Part shown: one piece after another, positions 1 through 6,762 of the stretch
How positions within the stretch are numbered: position 1 is the stretch's first letter
Layout of the letters: every line of letters starts with the position of its first letter
The notes under the pieces: model-generated
Seen by the model: only the letters and a program-made list of their open reading frames with translations
Databases searched by the model: none
Told to the model about the DNA's origin: nothing
Origin: JANWVO01 sp964458495
GTDB taxonomy: Bacteria; Acidobacteriota; Terriglobia; Bryobacterales; Bryobacteraceae
Assembly (NCBI GenBank): GCA_964458495.1
Contig: CAYWJB010000003.1
Location: 1-64,000, forward strand
Reading direction: 5' to 3'
Length of the DNA: 64,000 nt
Program-made: the position numbers and the translations under genes

Positions 1-241
1 GGCGTAGAATAGCCATGAGCCGCCTTAGCTTTCAACTGAGCTCGGGACACCGTCGGAAATCCTCCGCAAAGGAACAGGAGTTTCAAACTGCACATGACGG
101 TTATCCTCCGGCGTGGCATCTTAGTGCTGAAAGCTTTGCGTGTCAACAGCTCGAATTACCGCCCTGACATTTCGCAGGAAAGGAAATTGACAACTAAATC
201 CGTGTCAATAGCGCCAGCTGTCATAGCGACGAGTGGCGTTT
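1..241. other. Left edge without a recognised gene
   Basis: No family is recognisable here on either strand. A TAGAAT hexamer at 5-10 lies five bases before an ATG at 15 that opens a 50-codon frame ending at 167 (starts MSRLSFQLSS). That arrangement resembles other short-leader starts in this window, but the peptide has no recognisable feature and no ribosome binding site, so I do not call it a gene. The window edge may also cut whatever lies upstream. Confidence 0.4.
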
Positions 242-450
242 TCAGAGCCGCGAGTGAAGGGGCCCGAAGGCCCTCGGGAACGAGCGGTTTTCCGCAGCGC
301 GAGTGAAGCGGGCCGAAGGCCGCGCGAACGAGCGGCCCCGCGGGGGCTGGAAACGCGCTGCCGCAGAGGTCAGGGCAACCGGGTTGCTGCGGGCAACCGC
401 TCACTCTGGCCGTCGTTCTGGCGAACGCCGGCCGCCGTTCGCGGCTCTGA
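242..450. repeat. Palindrome-bounded repeat, copy 1
   Basis: This 209 bp element begins with TCAGAGCCGCGA and ends with its exact reverse complement TCGCGGCTCTGA, a perfect 12 bp terminal inverted repeat. Inside are short hairpins of the type GGGCC-GAA-GGCC(C), a GAACGAGCGG block, and near the right end CCGCTCACTCTGGCCGTCGT, all shared with the copies at 467, 21992 and 22306. It lies outside genes, and the open frames crossing it are low-complexity artefacts. It could be a REP/MITE-like non-autonomous element or a structured RNA; no transposase is nearby. Confidence 0.8.
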
Positions 451-466
451 ACCGTGGAAAGCACTG

Positions 467-628
467 TCAGAGCCGCGAGTGAAGCGGGCCGAAGGCCCGC
501 GAGAACGAGCGGTCCCGCCGGGGCTGAAAATGGGTTGCCGCGGAGGTCAGGGCAACCGGGTTACTTGGGGGGAACCGCTCACTCTGGCCGTCGTTCTGAC
601 GAAGGACGGTCCCCGTTCGCGGCTCTGA
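467..628. repeat. Palindrome-bounded repeat, copy 2
   Basis: A 162 bp copy of the same family, 16 bp after copy 1 and in the same orientation, with the same perfect 12 bp terminal inverted repeat. It has the single block GAGTGAAGCGGGCCGAAGGC and the GGTCAGGGCAACCGGGTTAC core. It is shorter than copy 1 because it lacks one of the two internal 'GAGTGAAG...GAACGAGCGG' units, so the family varies in number of internal units. Confidence 0.8.
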
Positions 629-691
629 AATCGTGCGACGGCCGACCCGAATGTAACGCCGTTCCGGCTCAGGCGATGGATAGTGGAAAGG

Positions 692-1042
692 TGGTGGAGG
701 CGGCGGGAGTCGAACCCGCGTCCGAAATGGTTCTTCGAAGCAAGCCTACGTGCGTATCCGGCCTTTGGGTCTCGACGCTGCGGCCCGGACCGGCGCGGCC
801 GCGCGGCGTCCAGCCTGGGAAGTCTCGAATCCCGGCCTCAGGCGGCAGCCTGGATCCCAGCCTGCGAAGATGACGCTTCCCGGCGGCCCGCAGGCCCGCC
901 GCCGTTCAGCGGCTGCCTAAAGATTAGGCAGCGTAGGCAAACTGCTGATTGGCAGTTTTGGTTTTCCGATCGTTTTACGGGAGCTCGGAACCCGGCACGC
1001 CTCACTTCGTCGATCCCATCCCGTCGAAGCCGTTACGCCCCC
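692..1042 (-). ncRNA. ssrA: tmRNA (transfer-messenger RNA)
   Basis: tmRNA rescues ribosomes stalled on broken mRNA and tags the product for proteolysis. The 5' end (1042 leftward) reads GGGGGCGTAACGGCTTCGAC, the conserved tmRNA start, and the 3' end carries the T-arm sequence GGTTCGACTCCCGCC and an encoded CCA at 694-692. The seven-base acceptor stem GGGGGCG/CGCCTCC pairs fully with one G-U. The tag frame is at 953-924 and encodes A-NQQFAYAA followed by TAA (926-924). A hairpin directly follows the tag stop. Length 351 nt is normal. It is the first unit downstream of the hopanoid operon but probably has its own promoter at 1087-1115. Confidence 0.96.
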
Positions 1043-1057
1043 TTTCCCGTTGATTCG

Positions 1058-1077
1058 GGCGCCTGGAGAGAGGCGCC
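1058..1077 (-). terminator. Hairpin between hpnD and ssrA
   Basis: A perfect 7 bp inverted repeat GGCGCCT/AGGCGCC with a six-base loop lies between the hpnD stop and the tmRNA 5' end. There is no T-run on either strand. It could end the hopanoid operon transcript or be part of the tmRNA 5' leader removed in maturation. Confidence 0.35.
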
Positions 1078-1086
1078 TCTACTTCC

Positions 1087-1115
1087 AGAATAGCGCGGGA
1101 GGGCAGGCGCGCCAA
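1087..1115 (-). promoter_or_regulatory. Candidate ssrA promoter
   Basis: Read on the minus strand, TTGGCG (1115-1110) is separated by exactly 17 bp from TATTCT (1092-1087). Both boxes are near the housekeeping consensus. Transcription would begin near 1080, giving a leader of about 40 nt before the mature tmRNA 5' end at 1042. Confidence 0.45.
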
Positions 1116-1154
1116 GACCGGGGCGAATGGGGGCAGAACCTCGAGCAGCGAGGA

Positions 1155-2000
1155 TCAGAGGGCGCGCCTGAGAATGGCGCGGAGGGCGATGGCAGTCTTT
1201 TCGAGCGCGGGCAGCCGGATCCGCGAGGAAAGAACCTCGTAGTTGCGCTGTTCGATGCGCTCGAGCAGCCGGCGGTAGATCTCGATCAGCGCCCACAGAG
1301 CATGGCGGCTGTCCGGATCGATCATGGCGGTCAGCGGCTCTGACTCCTCGTAGAGCGCCCGCGCGCGCGACGCTTCAAAGGCGAGCAGATCGCGCAGTTC
1401 AGGGGAAGCGGCTGAAGCCGTCAGCATCTCCGGCCCAACCTCGAAGCGCGCCATGTCCTCGCGGGGGAGGTAGATGCGGCCGCTGGCGGCGTCCTCGCCG
1501 ACGTCCCGCAGGATGTTGGTGAGCTGGAAGGCGATGCCGCAGCGCTCGGCCAGCTGCGGCGCGCGCGGATCGGCGAAGCCGAAGACGTGGATGGTGGCGA
1601 TGCCGACCACGGAGGCCACCAGATAGCAATAGCGGTACAGCTCGTCGAACGTCTCAAAAGACCGGGGTTCGAGATCCGAGGAGACGCCGTCGATCATGCC
1701 GTAGAGGCAATCGGAGGGGATCCCGTAGCGGCGGACGGTGTCGAGGAACGCCGGCCAGACCGGGTGCGCGGGCACGCCGCCCTGAAGCGCCTCATCGAGC
1801 TGCCGGCGCCACTGGAGCAGCCCCTCGCGGCTGGCGCGGTGGCCGTCGCTGAGATCGTCGCACTCGCGCATGAAGGCGTACAGGGCGCACATGGCGCGCC
1901 GTTTGGGCGCGGGGAGGGCGAGGAACGAGTAGTAAAAGTTCCGGGCGCGCCGGCGGGCGACGGATTCGCAGTGGCGCCAGGATTCTTCCAGTGAAGTCAT
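1155..2000 (-). CDS. hpnD: Presqualene diphosphate synthase HpnD
   Basis: This 281 aa protein of the squalene/phytoene synthase superfamily is predicted to join two farnesyl diphosphates into presqualene diphosphate, the first step of the HpnCDE route to squalene. Near the N-terminus the FYYSF...LP...R segment is followed by the first aspartate-rich site in YAFMRECDDLSD; the second is LTNILRDVGEDAASGRIYLP. These motifs and the length fit HpnD better than phytoene synthase. It is the last gene of the operon, and its ATG overlaps the hpnC stop by four bases (ATGA), implying translational coupling. HpnD versus a generic phytoene synthase rests mainly on the adjacent hpnC, hpnG and hpnA. Confidence 0.9.
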   Translation of the reverse strand: MTSLEESWRHCESVARRRARNFYYSFLALPAPKRRAMCALYAFMRECDDLSDGHRASREGLLQWRRQLDEALQGGVPAHPVWPAFLDTVRRYGIPSDCLYGMIDGVSSDLEPRSFETFDELYRYCYLVASVVGIATIHVFGFADPRAPQLAERCGIAFQLTNILRDVGEDAASGRIYLPREDMARFEVGPEMLTASAASPELRDLLAFEASRARALYEESEPLTAMIDPDSRHALWALIEIYRRLLERIEQRNYEVLSSRIRLPALEKTAIALRAILRRAL

Positions 2001-2917
2001 GCCGCTCTCCGGAAGGCGAGCCGGGCGAGGCTGCCAAGCAAGAGCATCGCGCGCTCGGTCTTCGAGATAGCCGGACGCGAAGTGAGCACGTCATAGTCCT
2101 GTGCCCGGATTTTTTCCAGCACCTTCATCCCGCCGCGGCTGAACAGATCGATGTCGAGCGCGAGGCGGCGGTCCACCATGCGGGCGAGCGGCAGCCCCTG
2201 CTCGAACAGCGCCTGCGCGTAGTCCACAGCATCGCGCAGGACGCGGCGAAAAGCAGGCGTCGCGCGGCGCGACAGCAGATCCTGCTCCGGGCAACCGTGC
2301 AGCGCCATCAGATGCTGCGGGATGTAAATGCGCCCTTTCTCGAGGTCGACGGAAACGTCCTGCCAGAAATTGGCCAGCTGAAGCGCCGTGCAAGTGGCGT
2401 CGGAGAGCCGGAAGCGCTCTTCGTCCCGGTAGCCGCACAGCATGAGTACGAGGCGCCCCACCGGGTTGGCGGAGCGGCGGCAGTAGTCGACGACGTGATC
2501 CCAGTCGCGGTAGCGGGTGACGGTCTGATCCTGCAGGAAGGCGTCTATGAGGTCGTCGAAAGGCCGGAGGGGCAGCTGGTGCCGCGCGACGGTTTCCGCC
2601 AGAGCCACGAAGACGGGATGCGCAGGGGGTTCTCCCTGATAAAGCGCGCGCAACCGCTCGCGCCACCAGGCAAGCAGCTGCAGGCTTTCTTCCGCGTTGC
2701 CTGTCTCGTCGCCGAGGTCGTCCGCCCAGCGGCAGAAGGCGTAGACGTTGTAGAAGTCCTGATGCAGACGTTTGGGCAGAAGCAGAGAGACGACGTGGAA
2801 GTTCTCGTAATGGTGCGTGGCGAGCCACCGCGTGTAGGCGGCAGATTCTGCGGGAGTCCAGGTTCTGGAGGAGGCTTCGGGGGACCGGAGAAACAGGATC
2901 GGTTCGAGCAGCTCCAC
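1997..2917 (-). CDS. hpnC: Hydroxysqualene synthase HpnC
   Basis: A 306 aa squalene/phytoene synthase paralogue that in the HpnCDE pathway converts presqualene diphosphate to hydroxysqualene. The N-terminal segment HYENFHVVSLLLPKRLHQDF is typical of HpnC, followed by the first Asp-rich motif (YAFCRWADDLGDE) and the second (LANFWQDVSVDLEKGRIYIP). It starts 19 bp after the upstream zinc dehydrogenase and overlaps hpnD by four bases. The flavoprotein HpnE, which normally finishes squalene formation, is not in this operon. Confidence 0.92.
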   Translation of the reverse strand: MELLEPILFLRSPEASSRTWTPAESAAYTRWLATHHYENFHVVSLLLPKRLHQDFYNVYAFCRWADDLGDETGNAEESLQLLAWWRERLRALYQGEPPAHPVFVALAETVARHQLPLRPFDDLIDAFLQDQTVTRYRDWDHVVDYCRRSANPVGRLVLMLCGYRDEERFRLSDATCTALQLANFWQDVSVDLEKGRIYIPQHLMALHGCPEQDLLSRRATPAFRRVLRDAVDYAQALFEQGLPLARMVDRRLALDIDLFSRGGMKVLEKIRAQDYDVLTSRPAISKTERAMLLLGSLARLAFRRAA

Positions 2918-2936
2918 GCCGGGTTTCCGCGCAGGG

Positions 2937-3974
2937 TCAGGGGATGATGGCCGTTTTCATGTGACCGTTATGGCTCATGAGGTGGCGCAGCACATCCAGC
3001 AGGTTCGTGAGCGGCTCCTCGCGGTTGACGAAGTCGCGGGCGGAGATGTCGCCCCGGCTGACCACGTCCAGCGCCTTGCGGATGTAAGCAGGCGTATGGT
3101 GGAAACTGGCCACGCACTTGATCTCGGAATAGTGCAGCAGCTGCGTCTCCAGGGTGATGCGCGTGTCGGACGGGCAGCCGCCGAAGAACTGCGCCGTGCC
3201 GCCGCGCCGCAACAGGCGCACGGCCAGCTCCCAGGTTTCCGGGTTGCCGACCGCTTCGATCACCGCATCCGCGCCATAGCCGCCGGTGAGGTTGCGAACC
3301 TCGCGCACGACGCTTTCCGGGTCGGTGTTGATGAGCGCGTCGTGCGCCCCCATGCGCAGGGCGCGGTCGAGCTGCGACTGGCGGCGGCCGAGGGCGATGA
3401 CGCGGGCGCCATAGACCTTGGCCAGGCGGACGAACATCAGGCCGATGGGCCCCTGCCCGATGACGACCACGTTGTCCCCCGGACGGACGTTGGTCTCCTC
3501 CAGGCCCTTCAACACACAGGCCAGGGGCTCGATCAGGGCGGCGTCCTGATAGCTCAGGTGCGCCGGGATCTCATACAGGTTCCGCTGCACGATGCGCGCC
3601 GGGATCCGGATGTATTCGGCGTAGGCGCCGTTGTTGAACAGCAGATCCTCGCAAAGGTTCTCCAGCCCCTTGCGGCAGTAAAAGCAGTTCAGGCAGGGGG
3701 CGGAGTTGGCAGCCACAATGCGCTGCCCCACGCGGAAGCTTTCCACGTGGGATCCAACTTTGACGATGTCGCCCGCCAGTTCATGTCCGAACAGCGCCGG
3801 GGGCACGATCATCTTGGCGTGGTAGCCGCGGCGGAAAACCTTGACGTCGGTGCCACAGGTGAGCGCGGCGCGGACGCGGACAAGCACATCGCCCTTTTCA
3901 ATGGGAGGGACGGCCACCTCCTCTACGCGCACCTGCTCGCGACCGTAGAGTACGGCAGCCTTCATCTTCTTCAT
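2937..3974 (-). CDS. Zinc-dependent medium-chain dehydrogenase B of hopanoid operon
   Basis: A 345 aa medium-chain dehydrogenase/reductase of the sorbitol/threonine dehydrogenase type, expected to interconvert an alcohol and an aldehyde or ketone with NAD(P). Catalytic zinc ligands are visible in LTCGTDVKVF and LFGHELAGD; the structural zinc loop is PCLNCFYCRKGLENLC with four cysteines. The nucleotide-binding Rossmann motif is GQGPIGLMF. It lies 4 bp after a paralogue (3979-5067) and 19 bp before hpnC, so it belongs to the hopanoid operon. The substrate is unknown; position after hpnG makes a role in hopanoid side-chain reduction possible, but sequence alone does not prove it. Confidence 0.85.
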   Translation of the reverse strand: MKKMKAAVLYGREQVRVEEVAVPPIEKGDVLVRVRAALTCGTDVKVFRRGYHAKMIVPPALFGHELAGDIVKVGSHVESFRVGQRIVAANSAPCLNCFYCRKGLENLCEDLLFNNGAYAEYIRIPARIVQRNLYEIPAHLSYQDAALIEPLACVLKGLEETNVRPGDNVVVIGQGPIGLMFVRLAKVYGARVIALGRRQSQLDRALRMGAHDALINTDPESVVREVRNLTGGYGADAVIEAVGNPETWELAVRLLRRGGTAQFFGGCPSDTRITLETQLLHYSEIKCVASFHHTPAYIRKALDVVSRGDISARDFVNREEPLTNLLDVLRHLMSHNGHMKTAIIP

Positions 3975-3978
3975 AGAT

Positions 3979-5067
3979 TCAACTCAACCTCTGTGGCTGA
4001 ACGATGATTTTCAACGATTCACCGTCCGGGTGCATCGCGCGGTGGATGCCGTCCCGGATGGCGGTGAGGGGCAGGCGGTGCGAGATCAGATCCTGCACGG
4101 GTAGGTCCCCGCTCATCACCAGACGCGCCGATTCGGCCTGAAGATCGACCGAGGCGCTGTAGACACCGAACAAGGTTCTCTCATACTTGCAGATGTCTGC
4201 GCCGGACAACTCGATCCTTTCTGTCTCGGACGTCTGGGCGAAAAATAATATTTTACTACCAGGACGGGAGGCAGCGATAGCCTGATCCACGACTCCCGGA
4301 GCCGAGGCGGCCACGAAAACCTGATCCACGCCCCGGCCCGACGTCAGGGCGCGGCAGCGGGCGGCGACGTCGGTTTCCAGGGGGTTCCACGCTTCGGCGG
4401 CGCCGAAGCGGCGGGCCAGCTCCAGACGGCGCGGGATGGTATCGGTGGCCAGGATCGTACAGCCGGTGCGGCGCAGCAGCATGGTGAACATCAGGCCGAT
4501 GGGGCCCTGCCCCTGGACCAGCACCACGTCGTCCGGGCGCGGCGCGGCCTCCACCACGGCTTTCAGCACCGTATTGACCGGCTCCACCAGGCTGGCGACC
4601 TCGAACGGGACGCCCTCGGGAATCAACTCCACGCCGTCGCGGACAATCCAGTCCATGACCCGGACGTACTGGCCGAAGCCGCCGCCGGCGGGCTCAAAAC
4701 CCGCAGTGATGCCCACCTTCTTGTAGGTGTCGCACTGCGCGTAGAGCTTCCTCTCGCAGTAAAAACACTTCCGGCAGGGAATGTGGTGAAAGGCGACGAT
4801 ACGGTCTCCGGGGTGGAACTTTGTGACTCCTTCGCCCACCCGGACCACCACGCCCGCCGTCTCATGGCCATAAATGCGCGGCGGAGGGAGCAGATCGTAG
4901 GCAACCTTCTTCAGATCCGTGTGGCAGATGCCACAAGCTTCCACGCGGACCAGGATTTCACCGGGTCCGATCCGGGGCACGGGAACCGGCTGGATCTGGA
5001 TGCGCCCATCGCCGGTGTAAACGGCGGCCATCATCTCCTGGCCGATGTCAGAAGCGGCAAGCGACAA
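3979..5067 (-). CDS. Zinc-dependent medium-chain dehydrogenase A of hopanoid operon
   Basis: A 362 aa alcohol dehydrogenase of the same family as its downstream neighbour. Zinc-site residues are in CGICHTDLKK and RIYGHETAG, the structural zinc loop is PCRKCFYCERKLYAQC, and the cofactor motif is GQGPIGLMF, identical to that in the paralogue, suggesting an old tandem duplication. Its start overlaps the end of hpnG by 20 bp, which ties it tightly to that gene. Candidate roles are reduction of ribosylhopane to bacteriohopanetetrol or an unrelated polyol/sugar oxidation; this is inference from position. Confidence 0.85.
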   Translation of the reverse strand: MSLAASDIGQEMMAAVYTGDGRIQIQPVPVPRIGPGEILVRVEACGICHTDLKKVAYDLLPPPRIYGHETAGVVVRVGEGVTKFHPGDRIVAFHHIPCRKCFYCERKLYAQCDTYKKVGITAGFEPAGGGFGQYVRVMDWIVRDGVELIPEGVPFEVASLVEPVNTVLKAVVEAAPRPDDVVLVQGQGPIGLMFTMLLRRTGCTILATDTIPRRLELARRFGAAEAWNPLETDVAARCRALTSGRGVDQVFVAASAPGVVDQAIAASRPGSKILFFAQTSETERIELSGADICKYERTLFGVYSASVDLQAESARLVMSGDLPVQDLISHRLPLTAIRDGIHRAMHPDGESLKIIVQPQRLS

Positions 5068-5767
5068 GAAAGTCTCCCAAAATCCCTGCGGCCCGCCGGC
5101 ACCGCCGGCCGAACTGGAGCAAGGGTATCAAATTACTAGGATGCATCAGGGCGGCGAGAGTGATGCGCGATTTGGAGAAGCGGCCGCTCTCGTCACGCGA
5201 TGAGTTGAAATCGAGGGGCAGGGGATCGGCGGCGGCGTCGGAAACGACCCGCACGCAGTAAAAGGGGGCGTTGCGCCGGAGGGCCTGCTCGGCGACGGCG
5301 GCGGCTTCCATGTCCACGGCGCCGGCGCCGTTCCGCCGCAGGGCCGCCTTCTCGTCCGTAGAGAAGGCGGCGCGGTCCTGCGTCCAGAGCAGCCCCTGGT
5401 GGAACGGGGCAGCCGAGGCTGGCAAGGAAGCCGGGTAGCGGCGAGAAGTGGCGGCGTCGATCACCTCGCGCGCGGCGAAGATGGCGCCGTAAGGCAGTTC
5501 CGGGTCCAAGGCGCCGCAGAACCCTGTGCTCAGCACCGCCGCCCGTCCCGCCATCCGGTCGAGCGCCGTCTCGGCGGCGGCGCCGGCCAGACGCGGGCCG
5601 GCGCCGTGGGAGGCGAGAATCCAGCGGCGTCCGGCGATCTCCGCTTCCCGGACGTATTGGAGAGGCCAGGCGAGGCTCCTCGGCTGCCGCGCGTGGCGAA
5701 GCAGCCCGCGGAACTCGAGCGGCTCGGCGGCGATAGCAACCACAGGGAGCGGATCAGCAGTATCCAT
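5048..5767 (-). CDS. hpnG: Hopanoid-associated nucleoside phosphorylase HpnG
   Basis: A 239 aa member of the purine nucleoside phosphorylase/MTA nucleosidase fold. HpnG removes adenine from adenosylhopane to give (phospho)ribosylhopane during side-chain synthesis. Visible family features are the N-terminal VVAIAAEPLEFRGLL strand, the STGFCGALDP loop and the GAGAVDMEAAAVAE motif with the ribose-binding Met-Glu. It overlaps hpnA upstream by 14 bp and dehydrogenase A downstream by 20 bp. HpnH, which makes the adenosylhopane substrate, is not in the window. Confidence 0.87.
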   Translation of the reverse strand: MDTADPLPVVAIAAEPLEFRGLLRHARQPRSLAWPLQYVREAEIAGRRWILASHGAGPRLAGAAAETALDRMAGRAAVLSTGFCGALDPELPYGAIFAAREVIDAATSRRYPASLPASAAPFHQGLLWTQDRAAFSTDEKAALRRNGAGAVDMEAAAVAEQALRRNAPFYCVRVVSDAAADPLPLDFNSSRDESGRFSKSRITLAALMHPSNLIPLLQFGRRCRRAAGILGDFLVACRF

Positions 5768-6728
5768 GGGCCTGAAACCATTCCACGGCGTTCCGCAGGG
5801 CAGTCTCTGCCGGCGCGGGCCGGAACCCGAGTTCGCGTTCCGCCTTGGCCGCGCTGACCCACATCTTCTTGCGGGCCATGCGGACCGCGTCCATCGGGGC
5901 GCGCGGCGGGGAACCGGTCAGCCGGGCGCGCAGCGTGTCGGCGGCGGCGGCGGCGAAGGCCACCGCCCACGGCAGCCGGAGGCGCGGCGCCGGCCGGCCG
6001 GTGATCCGAGACAAGATCTCGAAGATTTGTTTCAACGTGAGATTCTCGCTTCCGAGAATATAACGCTCGCCGGGCCGCCCGTGTTCGCACGCCAGCCAGT
6101 GGCCCTCGGCCGCGTCGGCGGCGTCGACGATGTTCAGCCCCGTGTCGACATAGGCGGGCATGCGGCCGCGGAGGAAGTCGAGGATGGTTTGCCCTGTGGG
6201 CGTGGGCTTGACGTCGTGCGCTCCCACCGGCGCGGTGGGGTTGACGATGACCACCGGGAGCCCGGCGCGGGCGGCGGCGAGCGCCTCCTGCTCGGCGAGC
6301 CATTTGGAGCGCTTGTAGTGTCCGGTCATATCGGCGAGGGAGACGGGGGTGGTTTCGTCGCCGAGCCCGCCCTTCACGAACCCGATGCAACCTACCGTGC
6401 TTGTGTACACGATGCGCTCGACCTCCGCGCGCCGCGCGGCTTCCAGCACGTTGCGGGTTCCGCCCACGTTGGATTCGTACATCTCGCGCGGACGCCGCAC
6501 CCACAGCCGGTAATCGGCCGCCACATGAAACACAAGGCCGCACCCTTCCACGGCGAGGCGCACCGCATCGGCATCCCGCAGGTCCCCGGCCACCAGCTCC
6601 GCGTCCACGTCCGCCACCGCCTCCGGGCGGCGCACCAAAGCGCGCACCGGAATGCCGCGCCGCAGCAACGCCTGCGCCACATGCCAGCCCAGGAAGCCGG
6701 AAACGCCGGTGACCAGCGCGGGCTTCAA
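5754..6728 (-). CDS. hpnA: Hopanoid-associated NAD-sugar epimerase HpnA
   Basis: An extended short-chain dehydrogenase (NAD-dependent epimerase/dehydratase), about 324 aa. The Rossmann motif TGVSGFLGWHVA is at the extreme N-terminus; VFHVAADYRLW and YTSTVGCIGF are typical of HpnA; the catalytic YKRSK (Tyr-x3-Lys) is present. I choose TTG at 6728 because AGGAGG lies 7 bp upstream and the protein then begins directly with the Rossmann strand; an ATG at 6779 would overlap the upstream gene and add a non-homologous tail. HpnA is a marker of hopanoid clusters, but its reaction is not settled. Gap to the cyclase-like gene is 34 bp. Confidence 0.88.
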   Translation of the reverse strand: MKPALVTGVSGFLGWHVAQALLRRGIPVRALVRRPEAVADVDAELVAGDLRDADAVRLAVEGCGLVFHVAADYRLWVRRPREMYESNVGGTRNVLEAARRAEVERIVYTSTVGCIGFVKGGLGDETTPVSLADMTGHYKRSKWLAEQEALAAARAGLPVVIVNPTAPVGAHDVKPTPTGQTILDFLRGRMPAYVDTGLNIVDAADAAEGHWLACEHGRPGERYILGSENLTLKQIFEILSRITGRPAPRLRLPWAVAFAAAAADTLRARLTGSPPRAPMDAVRMARKKMWVSAAKAERELGFRPAPAETALRNAVEWFQAHGYC

Positions 6729-6762
6729 GCGGCGCCTCCTGTGTGCGGATGAGTGCGGGACG

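Noticed and set aside
187..215. TTGACA at 187-192 as a promoter
   Set aside because: No -10 box lies 16-18 bp downstream and there is no gene after it.
242..628. Open frames across 94-873 as genes
   Set aside because: They are arginine/proline-rich translations of the repeat and of tmRNA with no homology.
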